Origin: an uncultured Acidimicrobiales bacterium
GTDB taxonomy: Bacteria; Actinomycetota; Acidimicrobiia; Acidimicrobiales; SHLQ01
Assembly (NCBI GenBank): GCA_938015295.1
Contig: CALLQB010000057.1
Coordinates: 30,578-94,577 of the forward strand
Length of the DNA: 64,000 nt
Reading direction: 5' to 3'
The translations under genes and the position numbers were made by a program. Below are positions 7,724-16,177 of the stretch, in pieces. The notes under the pieces were generated by a model. It worked only from the letters and a program-made list of their open reading frames with translations. It was not told where the DNA came from and made no database searches. The stretch's first letter is position 1. Each line of letters opens with the position of its first letter.

Positions 7724-9399
7724 CCGATTCCGGTATGCCGCAGGGCATGACCTTTGAAGCAGCAACCCAGGCGCTGCTGAGCCCTGGCGGCATTTTCGAA
7801 CAAACCACCGCTGAGGTGCTGGGTGAAGACCTTTTGGTGTTCGTGAATCGAAGCCAATCGCTTCGCGCACTCTTAGAAATGTCGGCCGGGCACGGTGACA
7901 AGGAGTACTACGTCTTCGATACCGGACAACGCTGCACCTACGAACAGAACCTTGCCAACGTCGCAGCTGTCGCTGGTGCACTCGCCGAGCGGGGCATCGG
8001 CAAGGGCGACCGGGTCGCCATTCTGAGTGCGAACAATCCTGAGTGGATCACGTCCTACTGGGCGGTTGTGAGCCTCGGAGCGATCGTAGTGGCAATGAAT
8101 GGCTGGTGGGCAGACGACGAGATTCGGTTCGGTCTCGAGGTGTCTGATCCGAAGCTACTGATCGCCGACCGGCGACGAATCGACCGTCTCGACGGAGCCG
8201 ACACCGGCGTGCCAACGATTGTGATCGAGGACGACTTTGCCGAATTCCTTGCGCATCCCACAACCGACCTACCCACAATCGACCTGGTCGAGGACGATCC
8301 TGCCGTGCTGCTTTTCACCAGTGGCACCACGGGCAGGCCGAAGGGAGCGCTTCTCAGCCACCGCAACATTCTTGGTTTCGTGATGACCGCCTTCGTCCTC
8401 GGTGCGAGGGTACGCATGATCGACCCAACACCGCGCGGCCTCGAAGGAGGAGCCACCCTTGCTGTGTTCCCGATGTTTCACGTATCGGGCATGTTCTCGA
8501 CGGCGACAACGCAGCTAGCGGCCGGTGGGAAGACGGTGTGGACGACGGGCCGCTTCGATGCCGGCAAGGTGATTGCCCTTTCGAAGAAAGAGGGCATCTC
8601 AAGCTGGCAGGGAGCCGGCACACACATTTGGCGGCTGCTCGAACACCCCGACCTCGAAACCTTCGATGCTGAGCAGATCGGAGCGATCTCGATGGGCGGG
8701 TCGGCGACGACCCCTGAGCTGATCCGGGCAACCGAAGAACGCATGCCGCATCTCATCGGCACCTTTGGCAGCGGGTATGGCAGCACCGAAACCGGCTCGC
8801 TTGTATCCCACGCAACCAACGCGATGCTCAAAGCCGATCCGACCACCGTCGGACCGCCGTTGCCTGGCATTGATGTCCGCATTCTCGATGACGACGGTAA
8901 CGATGTTGGTGAAGGGGTCGATGGCAACATCGTCGTCCGATCGGCGCTCGTGATGATTGGCTACTGGAACAATGACGAAGCGAACAACGACACGTTTCTG
9001 CCCGGTCGATGGGTAAAGACCGGCGACTACGGGCAGCTTCGCGACGGCGAGCTTCGACTGGCCTCGCGTAAGCGCGATCTGATTATCCGCGGTGGCGAGA
9101 ATGTCTACCCGACTGAGATCGAGAACCGACTCGAAGAGCACCCCGACGTCGCCGAGGTAGCGGTGTACGGCGTCGACCATCGCGAACTCGGACAACAGGT
9201 CAAGGCCGTCGTTGTCGCAACCGCCGGCGCAGAGATCGACGTCGAGCAACTGAAGGCGTTCGTGGCGGAGAAGTTGGCGTACTTCAAGGTTCCAGAACAC
9301 ATCGAGGTGCGCGCCGAGCCAATGCCGCGCAACGCAACCGGCAAGATTATGAAGCACGTTCTCGCAGGCGATGCCGAAAACACCTTCGTCGAAGAATAG
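7720..9399 (+). CDS. AMP-forming acyl-CoA synthetase (class I adenylate-forming enzyme)
   Basis: 559 aa. Adenylation motifs: LLFTSGTTGRPKG (about residues 197-209, phosphate loop), GSGYGSTETG (about 350-359), KTGDYG, the hinge SRKRDLIIRGGENVYPTEIE, and the C-terminal catalytic Lys in PRNATGKIMK. This is the layout of fatty-acid or aromatic-acid CoA ligases, which make an acyl-adenylate and then a CoA thioester. The start overlaps the upstream SDR stop. An unusually strong hairpin follows the stop after 8 bases. Chain-length or ring specificity cannot be judged. Confidence 0.92.
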   Translation: MTDSGMPQGMTFEAATQALLSPGGIFEQTTAEVLGEDLLVFVNRSQSLRALLEMSAGHGDKEYYVFDTGQRCTYEQNLANVAAVAGALAERGIGKGDRVAILSANNPEWITSYWAVVSLGAIVVAMNGWWADDEIRFGLEVSDPKLLIADRRRIDRLDGADTGVPTIVIEDDFAEFLAHPTTDLPTIDLVEDDPAVLLFTSGTTGRPKGALLSHRNILGFVMTAFVLGARVRMIDPTPRGLEGGATLAVFPMFHVSGMFSTATTQLAAGGKTVWTTGRFDAGKVIALSKKEGISSWQGAGTHIWRLLEHPDLETFDAEQIGAISMGGSATTPELIRATEERMPHLIGTFGSGYGSTETGSLVSHATNAMLKADPTTVGPPLPGIDVRILDDDGNDVGEGVDGNIVVRSALVMIGYWNNDEANNDTFLPGRWVKTGDYGQLRDGELRLASRKRDLIIRGGENVYPTEIENRLEEHPDVAEVAVYGVDHRELGQQVKAVVVATAGAEIDVEQLKAFVAEKLAYFKVPEHIEVRAEPMPRNATGKIMKHVLAGDAENTFVEE

Positions 9400-9407
9400 G
9401 CCGCACA

Positions 9408-9448
9408 AAAAGTAAGAACGCGGGGTCAGACCCCGCGTTCTTACTTTT
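9408..9448. terminator. Perfect 19-bp hairpin between convergent genes (bidirectional terminator; GGGGTCAG-core palindrome)
   Basis: Arms 9408-9426 and 9430-9448 are perfectly complementary (19 bp) around the 3-base loop CAG. The outer bases are AAAA on one side and TTTT on the other, so it reads as an intrinsic terminator on both strands. It lies between the acyl-CoA ligase (plus) and the PhyH gene (minus). The inner core GGGGTCAGACCCC shares GGGGTCAG with the repeat elements at 36372 and 57897, so it may derive from a REP-like element. Confidence 0.85.
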
Positions 9449-9511
9449 GTTGGCTGACTGCTGCTCGTCGGTGCCAGAGTTGGGCGCCGGAAGTACGTAG
9501 CGGGTGGGAAA

Positions 9512-10366
9512 TCACGCGACGTCAAAGCCGCGCAACGGCATCGAGGGTGAGCGTTGCAGCCAGTTGTCGTCGAGATACCGGGCGGTGCCATCGATGATGT
9601 GCACGGTGTAGGCGTGTCGTGGCATGGCGCTGGTATTTGGGCCGCTCCAATGGGGGAGGGTGCCGTGCAGGGCGATCAGCGTTCCGCGTTTTGCTTCGAG
9701 CGGAACTTTCTGGGAAGTGTCGTACTCGGATGGGTCAAAGACCTCGTCGGTTGTGCCAGCGCCTTCACGACGGAAGCGACTCTTTACCGGAAGCCGATGG
9801 CCCCCGGGGACCGCCCACATGCAACCGTTGTCGACGGTGGCGTCGTCGATAGCAACCCAGAATCCAACAACGGTTTGTGGTTCGGTCCACAGAAACGTGT
9901 GATCGGTATGCCAGATCACTTCGCCTCCCACTCGTGGTGGCTTGAGGATGTACATCGACTGCAACAGCTGTGGTTTGGCGAATCCGAGCTGGCTGACCAC
10001 GGTCGCTAGTTCGTCGGTTCGGGAGAAATCGCTGAACACTGGGTCGAGGTCGTGCATGGCGTGGCCGAGCTTGTTCACCGACTGGTGCTTTGGCACCGTG
10101 AGCTGCCCGTCTTGGCCGACGACACCATCTTCAAGGAAGAACCGGATCTTGTCGCCGGAGGTGAGGAAGTACTGATCTTGCGCGTGACTTTTGTCGGTTG
10201 TGGAGAACACCGACGTGGCTTCGGCGGGGTCGAAGTCAGCGATGAGGCCCAGTGCGCGCTCACGCAGTGCAAGGCATTGCTCATCGGAATAGAAGCCCTC
10301 GATAGCGAGGAAGCCGTCGGCGCTCCACTGAGCGAGTTGCTCTGCGGTGAGTGAACCGTGCGACAT
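9512..10366 (-). CDS. Phytanoyl-CoA dioxygenase (PhyH) family Fe(II)/2-oxoglutarate oxygenase
   Basis: 284 aa. Iron triad: HTDH gives H153 and D155, and LHGTLPHWSGPN gives the distal His H239, followed by R250 for 2-oxoglutarate. The VPGGHRLP loop is also typical of PhyH proteins. The family hydroxylates a C-H bond using O2 and 2-oxoglutarate; substrates range from acyl-CoAs to small alkaloid-like metabolites. The ATG overlaps the stop of the last transporter permease by one base (TGATG), so it is the final gene of the BMP-transporter operon. This suggests it acts on the imported compound. Confidence 0.88.
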   Translation of the reverse strand: MSHGSLTAEQLAQWSADGFLAIEGFYSDEQCLALRERALGLIADFDPAEATSVFSTTDKSHAQDQYFLTSGDKIRFFLEDGVVGQDGQLTVPKHQSVNKLGHAMHDLDPVFSDFSRTDELATVVSQLGFAKPQLLQSMYILKPPRVGGEVIWHTDHTFLWTEPQTVVGFWVAIDDATVDNGCMWAVPGGHRLPVKSRFRREGAGTTDEVFDPSEYDTSQKVPLEAKRGTLIALHGTLPHWSGPNTSAMPRHAYTVHIIDGTARYLDDNWLQRSPSMPLRGFDVA

Positions 10367-11610
10367 CAGGAACCCTTTCGGTACGGCTCACCCAGTTTGG
10401 CGGGCGCACGAAGGCGCTGCGAGAAGAACACGAGCACGAGGAGCACAAGAACGTAGGGAAGGATGTTGCTCCACCAACTCGGCACGGCGTCAGCGCTTAG
10501 CCACCAGACAAATGCGGCTGATCCAAGGATACCGGCGAGTACAGCGTCGGTGGTGCGCCGGCGTTTCAGTGCCCAGACAAGCACTGCGCCCAACACGACG
10601 GTGTTCACCAGCAACAGGGCGTGGCTGGCCGTGCCGTCGAGGTCCTTCAGATCAAGGCCGAAGACGTAGCCAAACAACAGCGCACCTGCCAGCACGCCAC
10701 CCGGTCGCCAGTTACCGAAGATCAGCGCAGCAAGACCAATGAAACCACGGCCCGCGCTATTTCCGCCCTGGAACAGGCCGGACAGCTCGGTGGAGATGAA
10801 GGCGCCGCCGAGTCCGGCAAGTGCTCCTGAAATGATCACGGCAACGTACTTGTACCGGACGATGTTGATGCCCTGAGCCTCACCAGCGGCCGGGTTCTCG
10901 CCAGCGATACGGAGCCGCAAACCAAATCGGGTACGCCATATCAGCCAGGTGGTTGCGGGTACCAGCAGGACGGCGATGATCGCGACCCAGTGCGTTCCGC
11001 GAAGGAGCCCGCGTGCGAGGTCGGCGACGTCGCTGACGAACCACCACTCGGCCTTGCCGATTTCGAGCAGCACGTCGGGGGATTCCCAGCCGAATATCGA
11101 ACCGCCGGCGATGAAAGGCACGTCTAGGTCCCCTACCGAGGAGGTACGCGGTGAGGTCGTGGGCGACGCCCAGATTTCGTCGGACAGATAGCGGGCGATC
11201 GCCGGCGCAAGAATGTTGATGGCGACACCCGAAATGATGTGGTCGACTTGGAATGTGACCGTCGCGATGGCGTGGAGGAGGCCGCCGAGGCCACCTCCGG
11301 CCATACCAATAACGAGTCCCCACCAGGCGCCGTATTCGATGGAACCCCAAGCACCGAACCACATGCCAAGGATGAGCATGCCTTCGAGCCCGATGTTAAC
11401 TACGCCTGCTCGTTCGCTGAACAGACCGCCGAGGCCAGCCAGGAAAATTGGCACCGCCCATCGCAACATTTCGCGCGATGTCGACACCTGCGTGAGGCGG
11501 TCGGTTCCCGAGATGCTTTGGACAACCGTAAGCAGGAAGATACCGATGAGCGCGTAGAGCGGCCACCGGATCCAGGCCGGGAGTGCGTGAAGTTTCTGCA
11601 GGATGCCCAT
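10366..11610 (-). CDS. BMP-type nucleoside ABC transporter, permease 2 (NupQ/YufQ-like)
   Basis: 414 aa, hydrophobic, branched-chain/ribose-type permease fold (BPD_transp_2). Conserved segments: LFSERAGVVNIGLEGMLI (about residues 63-80), INPAAGEAQGINI-like loop seen as GENPAAGEAQGINIVRYK, and FISTELSGLFQGG. The extra C-terminal helices (about 340-400) are common in this group. Together with the preceding permease it forms the membrane channel of a nucleoside or purine-like importer. It directly abuts the upstream permease (shared base at 11610) and is followed by the PhyH gene. Confidence 0.88.
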   Translation of the reverse strand: MGILQKLHALPAWIRWPLYALIGIFLLTVVQSISGTDRLTQVSTSREMLRWAVPIFLAGLGGLFSERAGVVNIGLEGMLILGMWFGAWGSIEYGAWWGLVIGMAGGGLGGLLHAIATVTFQVDHIISGVAINILAPAIARYLSDEIWASPTTSPRTSSVGDLDVPFIAGGSIFGWESPDVLLEIGKAEWWFVSDVADLARGLLRGTHWVAIIAVLLVPATTWLIWRTRFGLRLRIAGENPAAGEAQGINIVRYKYVAVIISGALAGLGGAFISTELSGLFQGGNSAGRGFIGLAALIFGNWRPGGVLAGALLFGYVFGLDLKDLDGTASHALLLVNTVVLGAVLVWALKRRRTTDAVLAGILGSAAFVWWLSADAVPSWWSNILPYVLVLLVLVFFSQRLRAPAKLGEPYRKGS

Positions 11611-12731
11611 TACGAGGTCACCCCGCTTGGCTCGGTCTCTGCTAACGCTTCGGCGGTGAACCGGGCCTCTTCGCGTTCTTGTACGCGCTTACTTACTCCG
11701 TAGGCAATAACAGCTGCGAGCAACACGATGCCTTGCATGATGTTGACGATCTCTTTTGTCGCAGCTTCGGTGTTTTGGAGGATGCCGGCGGAAATGTCAA
11801 GGAAGGCAAAGAGCAGCGCCGAGAGCACCATGGCGAACGGATTGTTTCGGCCGAGAAGCGCGACGGCTATGCCGGCAAAGCCGAGCCCTTTGATGGGGTC
11901 GGGCGGGAACTTTGCTGTGTCTGCCAGTTCGACCATGCCGATGAGGCCGGCGATTGCGCCCGACAGAAACATCGCGGCTACCACCATCCGCTTTGGTGGA
12001 ATGCCACCGGCGCGCGCAGCAAAGGGATTGAGTCCGCTGGCTCGAAGGTCAAAGCCGAACCGCATCCGGGTGAGGAGGAAGTGATAGCCGAGGCCTACTG
12101 CGATGGCAACAAGGAGTAGCCCGGTGAGTTCTTTACCCTGGGCGATGTCGCGGGTGAAGATTTCGAGCAGCCCATTAATGTGGGGGAACAGGCCCGACTC
12201 ATCGATGGGGTTGGTGCCAAGTGTGGTCGAAGTAAATTGCGCTTGGTCGGCTTGCCAACGTTGTTGAAGCCAGGCAATAACGCCGGAGATTGCGATGGCG
12301 TTGAGCATGATGGTGGAGATGACTTCGTTCACACCGCGGGTGACCTTCAAGATGCCAGCGATTCCTGCGTAGGCGCCGCCCACAGCCATTGCGGTAATCA
12401 TGATGAGCGGGATGTGTAGCAGTTGCGGCAGCGCCAACATGCTGCCCACTTGCGCGGCGATAAGGAAAGCAAAGAGATACTGGCCCTCGACCCCGATGTT
12501 GAAAAGGTTCATGCGGAAGCCGATGGCTGCTGCAACCGCTGAGAGATAGAGCGGTGTGGCCCGGTTGAGGATGTCGACTTGGGTTTCGAGTTTTGCGGCG
12601 TGGCTCAACATGTCGCCATAGGCCGAGAAGGGGTTCGACCCGAACGCCCATAACGTGATCGACGAAATGACGAGGGTTAGCGCGAATGCTCCGACAGGGG
12701 CAGCCGAGGCGAGCAGGAGTCGGCGCATCAT
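11610..12731 (-). CDS. BMP-type nucleoside ABC transporter, permease 1 (NupP/YufP-like)
   Basis: 373 aa multi-pass permease. Landmarks: RATPLYLSAVAAAIGFRMNLFNIG (about residues 58-81, the conserved F-x-NLFNIG loop), VNEVISTIMLN (about 134-144, coupling-helix region), and GLNPFAARAGGIPPKRM. It partners the other permease and the dual ATPase. The start at 12731 overlaps the ATPase stop by 4 bases. The C-terminal cytosolic tail is rich in Glu. Confidence 0.88.
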   Translation of the reverse strand: MMRRLLLASAAPVGAFALTLVISSITLWAFGSNPFSAYGDMLSHAAKLETQVDILNRATPLYLSAVAAAIGFRMNLFNIGVEGQYLFAFLIAAQVGSMLALPQLLHIPLIMITAMAVGGAYAGIAGILKVTRGVNEVISTIMLNAIAISGVIAWLQQRWQADQAQFTSTTLGTNPIDESGLFPHINGLLEIFTRDIAQGKELTGLLLVAIAVGLGYHFLLTRMRFGFDLRASGLNPFAARAGGIPPKRMVVAAMFLSGAIAGLIGMVELADTAKFPPDPIKGLGFAGIAVALLGRNNPFAMVLSALLFAFLDISAGILQNTEAATKEIVNIMQGIVLLAAVIAYGVSKRVQEREEARFTAEALAETEPSGVTS

Positions 12732-14278
12732 TGCACTACCCGCCTTTGGTCGTGGTTTGGTTCGTCTTGACTAGCTGCACCGGTCATATAGGCGCCAAGG
12801 TCGCGGGGAGTGACGTCGGACGGAGCGAGGCGGGCGACCATCCGCCCACGCAGCATCACCACGATCGTGTCGGAAAGGCCAATGAGTTCGTCGAGATCTG
12901 CAGAGATGAGCAGAGTTGCTAGGCCCGCGGCCCGTGCGTCACGAATCTGTTCCCACACCGCAGCTTGTGCGCCAACGTCGATACCTCGGGTTGGGTGGGC
13001 GGCCAGCAGTAACGAGGGGTCAGAGGTGAGTTCGCGCCCGATGATCAACTTTTGTTGATTGCCGCCCGAGAGAGCATGTGCCGCCACATCGATGTTTGGT
13101 GTCCGGACATCGAACTGTTCGCGGATTAATTCGGTCTGTGCGCGTGCGCCGTCTCGGTTCATGAACCATTTCGAGCCGTACGGTTTCTGTGTCTGATGGC
13201 CGAGGGCGGCGTTCTCCCATAACGGTGCTTGCAGCATTAGGCCCTCGTGGTGACGGTCTTCGGGGACATAGGCGATGCCCGACTCGCGGCGTTTGCGAAC
13301 CGACATCGAGGTGATATCGGTGCCTAACAACTCGACAATGCCGTGGCTGATTGCGGCGGTGCCGATGATTGCGTCGACCAACTCGGCTTGTCCGTTTCCT
13401 TCGACGCCGGCGATGCCCAGGATCTCACCTTTGTGGATGGTTAGGTTGATGTTTTCGATGACCGATCGACCATCGTCATCGACGACGGTCACGTCGCGCA
13501 CCGACAATGCTACGTGGTCGGTGACGGTGCTCTCGCCGGTTTCGGGCGAAGGAAGTTCGCTGCCCACCATGAGTTCGGCAAGATCGTGAGCGGTAACACC
13601 GTCGTTCTTTAGCGTCGCAACCGTTTTACCTTGGCGAAGAATGGTGATGCTGTCGGAAATTTCAAGGACCTCATCGAGCTTGTGATCGATGAACAAGATC
13701 GTTGCACCACCGGCCTTGAGTTCGCGCATGTTGTCGAACAGGGCTTCGACCTCCTGGGGCACGAGGACGGCCGTTGGTTCATCGAGGATGAGAATTTGGG
13801 CGCCTCGGTAGAGCACCTTGATGATCTCGACTCGCTGACGTTCGCCGACCTCAAGGGTTTCGACCATGTCATCGGGGTCGATGGTGAGGCCGTAGTCGGC
13901 GCCGACCTCGGCGAGGTGGGCTTTGGCTTCTTTGAAGTCGATCGCTCCGCCAACGCGAACCGGTTCGGCTCCGAGTACCACGTTTTCGAGAACGGTGAGT
14001 TGGTCGGCCAGCATGAAATGTTGATGGACCATACCGATTCCGGCATCGATGGCGTCGTTGGGCGAGTTAAAGGTGACAACCTCGCCGTCGACCTTCATCG
14101 TGCCCTCGTCGGCCTGTTGCATGCCGTAGAGAATCTTCATCAGCGTCGATTTGCCCGCGCCGTTCTCGCCACAAATCGCGTGAATCTCGCCGCGTTCAAC
14201 AGTGAGATTGACTTCGTCGTTTGCGACGACGCCTGGGAACCTTTTTGTGATGCCGGTTAGTTCAATTACCGCGCTCAT
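12728..14278 (-). CDS. BMP-type nucleoside ABC transporter, dual ATP-binding protein (NupO/YufO-like)
   Basis: 516 aa with two ABC cassettes. Cassette 1 has Walker A GENGAGKSTLMK (about residues 37-48), LEVGERQRVEIIK in place of a full signature, and Walker B ILILDEPTAVL. Cassette 2 has a degenerate Walker A (GVEGNGQAEL) but a full signature LSGGNQQKLIIGREL. This asymmetric arrangement is usual for RbsA/BmpC-type ATPases of sugar and nucleoside importers. A strong hairpin lies between the binding-protein gene and this gene. Confidence 0.92.
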   Translation of the reverse strand: MSAVIELTGITKRFPGVVANDEVNLTVERGEIHAICGENGAGKSTLMKILYGMQQADEGTMKVDGEVVTFNSPNDAIDAGIGMVHQHFMLADQLTVLENVVLGAEPVRVGGAIDFKEAKAHLAEVGADYGLTIDPDDMVETLEVGERQRVEIIKVLYRGAQILILDEPTAVLVPQEVEALFDNMRELKAGGATILFIDHKLDEVLEISDSITILRQGKTVATLKNDGVTAHDLAELMVGSELPSPETGESTVTDHVALSVRDVTVVDDDGRSVIENINLTIHKGEILGIAGVEGNGQAELVDAIIGTAAISHGIVELLGTDITSMSVRKRRESGIAYVPEDRHHEGLMLQAPLWENAALGHQTQKPYGSKWFMNRDGARAQTELIREQFDVRTPNIDVAAHALSGGNQQKLIIGRELTSDPSLLLAAHPTRGIDVGAQAAVWEQIRDARAAGLATLLISADLDELIGLSDTIVVMLRGRMVARLAPSDVTPRDLGAYMTGAASQDEPNHDQRRVVQ

Positions 14279-14310
14279 GTTCCCCCACTAGATCTCTGTG
14301 ATCCTGCCAT

Positions 14311-14353
14311 AAAAACACACTTGCCACCGACCTGAGAAGACCGGTGGCAAGTG
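14311..14353 (-). terminator. Intercistronic terminator/attenuator between binding-protein and ATPase genes
   Basis: On the minus strand CACTTGCCACCG pairs with CGGTGGCAAGTG (12 bp; arms 14342-14353 and 14318-14329) and is followed by TGTTTTTAT. This is an intrinsic terminator just after the substrate-binding protein stop, 33 bases before the ATPase start. It would give more binding protein than transporter, a common arrangement. Confidence 0.8.
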
Positions 14354-14398
14354 AATCGCGTTGCGGTAGCGGGCGCTTACGTCCGCTAGGAGGCTGGG

Positions 14399-15559
14399 TC
14401 AGCCGCCAACCTCAGTTGGGTCGATCGGTACGACAACGTCGCCGGCAACGATTGCAGCTTTGGCTGCCTCGAGTTCGGTAACGATGTCGTCGACGTAGCC
14501 GCCGCTCGTGGAGTAGCCCACACCATCGACCGAGAGGTCATACACGTTCGGTCCGGCAGCGAAGGCGCCGTCGTTTTGTGAACGAAGGATCTCAAAGACA
14601 GCGACGTCGACTCGCTTGAGCATCGAGGTGAGTATGTACTCCTGGAGGCTCGGGTCGACGGTGTTGTACTGGTCGGCGTCGACGCCGATACCCCAGACCT
14701 TGGAGCCGTTGTCTTCGCTGAAGGCCTTGGCTGCCTGGAACATGCCGTTTCCGGCGCCGCCCGCTGCGTGGTAGATGATGTCTGCGCCGTCGTCGTACAT
14801 CGTGGTTGCGATGACGTTTGCACGGTCAGGCTGGTTGAAGCCGTCGAAGTCTGGAGCATCGGTGATGTACGCGGTGACGATTTCGATGTCGGGGTTTACC
14901 GACAGCGCACCGGCACGGAAACCGGCTTCGAACTTCTCGATGAGGCCGAAGCAGCAAACGCCACCAATAAAGCCGAGCTTGTTCGACTCGGTCTTGAGAG
15001 CAGCGGCGACACCGACGAGGTACGAGCCTTGTTCTTCAGCAAAGACCAGGCCGGCTACGTTGTCGCCGTACGGGGCCGGCGGATCGACGCTGAAGTCGAG
15101 CATTGCGCTATCGACAACGGCAAAGTTGGTGTCGGGGTTCTCGGCCGCGACCGTGGCTGCGTCGCCCTCAAAGAGGAAGCCCACGCCGATGACGATGGGG
15201 TTGCCGTCGGCGGCGAGCTGCAGAAGCTCGGCCCGGTTGGATCCGTCGTTGTTGGGTGATGCTTCGGTGAAGCTGATGCCGAGGTCGGCATCAGCCTTTT
15301 CGAGGCCTGCGGCTGCGCTGTCGTTGAACGAAAGGTCGCCACGGCCACCAATGTCATACACAAGGCCAACGCTGGTGTCGCTTTCGGCCATAGCGTCGCC
15401 CGTGTCGGCGTCGGCGTCGGCGTCGGCATCCGAGTCCGCGTCCGCGTCGGCATCCGTGGTGTCGGATCCGGTTTCTACAGGATCGTCGCTACCGCAGGCA
15501 GCGGCGACCAACGTAAAGGTGAGCAGTATGGCCAGTAACGACCAAAATTTCTTCAACAT
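14399..15559 (-). CDS. BMP family ABC transporter substrate-binding lipoprotein
   Basis: 386 aa. Signal peptide with lipobox LVAAAC (lipidated C22), then an Asp/Ala-rich spacer (about residues 37-57) that will tether the domain to the membrane. The mature part is a Bmp/PnrA fold: VGLVYDIGGRGDLSFNDSAA (nucleoside-binding Asp/Phe/Asn loop), PDTNFAVVDS, GFIGGVCCFGLIEKFEAGF, and WGIGVDADQ. Known relatives bind purine nucleosides. A good ribosome site (GGAGG) precedes the ATG. It is the first gene of the operon (binding protein, ATPase, two permeases, PhyH). Confidence 0.92.
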   Translation of the reverse strand: MLKKFWSLLAILLTFTLVAAACGSDDPVETGSDTTDADADADSDADADADADTGDAMAESDTSVGLVYDIGGRGDLSFNDSAAAGLEKADADLGISFTEASPNNDGSNRAELLQLAADGNPIVIGVGFLFEGDAATVAAENPDTNFAVVDSAMLDFSVDPPAPYGDNVAGLVFAEEQGSYLVGVAAALKTESNKLGFIGGVCCFGLIEKFEAGFRAGALSVNPDIEIVTAYITDAPDFDGFNQPDRANVIATTMYDDGADIIYHAAGGAGNGMFQAAKAFSEDNGSKVWGIGVDADQYNTVDPSLQEYILTSMLKRVDVAVFEILRSQNDGAFAAGPNVYDLSVDGVGYSTSGGYVDDIVTELEAAKAAIVAGDVVVPIDPTEVGG

Positions 15560-15752
15560 GAACCCTCCAGGGCAATGAGTCCGGTGTTCCCGGGCCTTGT
15601 GTTGGCGACACTGTTCTCACGCAATAACCGCAACAACGCTACGGAAATTTTGTGATGTCGCCGTCGCGGGAAATTAGCAGGTCGAGCGCGACCCGGCACC
15701 GCGGCCGACCGAAATCACGCGTTGGAAACAGTTCAGCGAGGCCGGTGAGGGG

Positions 15753-15938
15753 TTAGTCGGCGCCCGGAGTTTCGATTTCTTGTGGCGTCGCCACGCCAAC
15801 TTGGCCCCCGTACCATGTTGAAACAAACCAGAGGCCGAAGCGGTACAGCACGTACACGCTTACTGCGAGCAAGCCAAGGGTGAAGAGCAGGAGAACTGCG
15901 AGGAGAGCTAGTTCGGCGGGTGGGGCGATCGCAATCAT
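15753..15938 (-). CDS. Small membrane protein, hypothetical
   Basis: 61 aa from ATG 15938. It has one long hydrophobic stretch (about residues 8-32, ALLAVLLLFTLGLLAVSVYV), an aromatic-rich border (YRFGLWFVSTWYGG) and a polar acidic tail ending ETPGAD. No family recognised. It lies in the 460-base interval between the binding-protein gene and bL37. The charge pattern is consistent with a real bitopic protein, but the reading frame is short and the ribosome site (GGAG) sits very close to the start. Confidence 0.4.
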   Translation of the reverse strand: MIAIAPPAELALLAVLLLFTLGLLAVSVYVLYRFGLWFVSTWYGGQVGVATPQEIETPGAD

Positions 15939-16019
15939 CACTCCAGAGGTGTAGCACGAATGAAACCGCGAAGCGCCGATGTGGGTTACCGGGGCTGATG
16001 CCGTTAACGTGGAACCCTT

Positions 16020-16109
16020 ATGTCGAAGCGTACGCAGAAGAAGAAGGCCAAGGCTCGCCGCAGTAAGGCCAACCACGGTCGCAAACCAAACATGGGCCGC
16101 AACAGCTGA
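16020..16109 (+). CDS. Ribosomal protein bL37 homologue (29 aa)
   Basis: Very short gene encoding 29 residues, starting MSKRTQKKKAKARRS and continuing KANHGRKPN. The basic N-terminus and the KANHG-[KR]-[KR]-PN signature match bL37, the small large-subunit protein first seen in mycobacterial ribosome structures and present across Actinobacteria as a roughly 24-aa peptide. Here it has a four- to five-residue C-terminal extension (MGRNS). It is followed at once by a GC hairpin, as for a monocistronic gene. It would be missed by standard length cut-offs. Confidence 0.8.
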   Translation: MSKRTQKKKAKARRSKANHGRKPNMGRNS

Positions 16110-16110
16110 A

Positions 16111-16135
16111 CAGACCCCTGCTTTCAGGGGCGCTG
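16111..16135 (+). terminator. Hairpin downstream of bL37
   Basis: CCCCTG (16115-16120) and CAGGGG (16125-16130) pair around the loop CTTT, with CAG/CTG pairing outside. It lies 5 bases after the bL37 stop. The downstream run is T-rich but not a clean U-tract, so termination is likely but not certain. Confidence 0.55.
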
Positions 16136-16177
16136 TCTCTGGTCGCTCTTTAGTCGCTGCCCTGGCAAACTAGAGAG

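Noticed and set aside
8599..9591. Open frame of 330 codons on the minus strand
   Set aside because: Antisense to the acyl-CoA ligase, whose motifs are complete on the plus strand.
13013..13025. Extra GGGGTCAG copy
   Set aside because: It lies inside the ABC ATPase coding sequence (LTSDPSLLL) and has no paired arm; a chance match.
15560..15752. Purine riboswitch ahead of the nucleoside transporter operon
   Set aside because: I looked for the three-way junction and its conserved loops in the leader and saw none; only a normal GGAGG site is visible.
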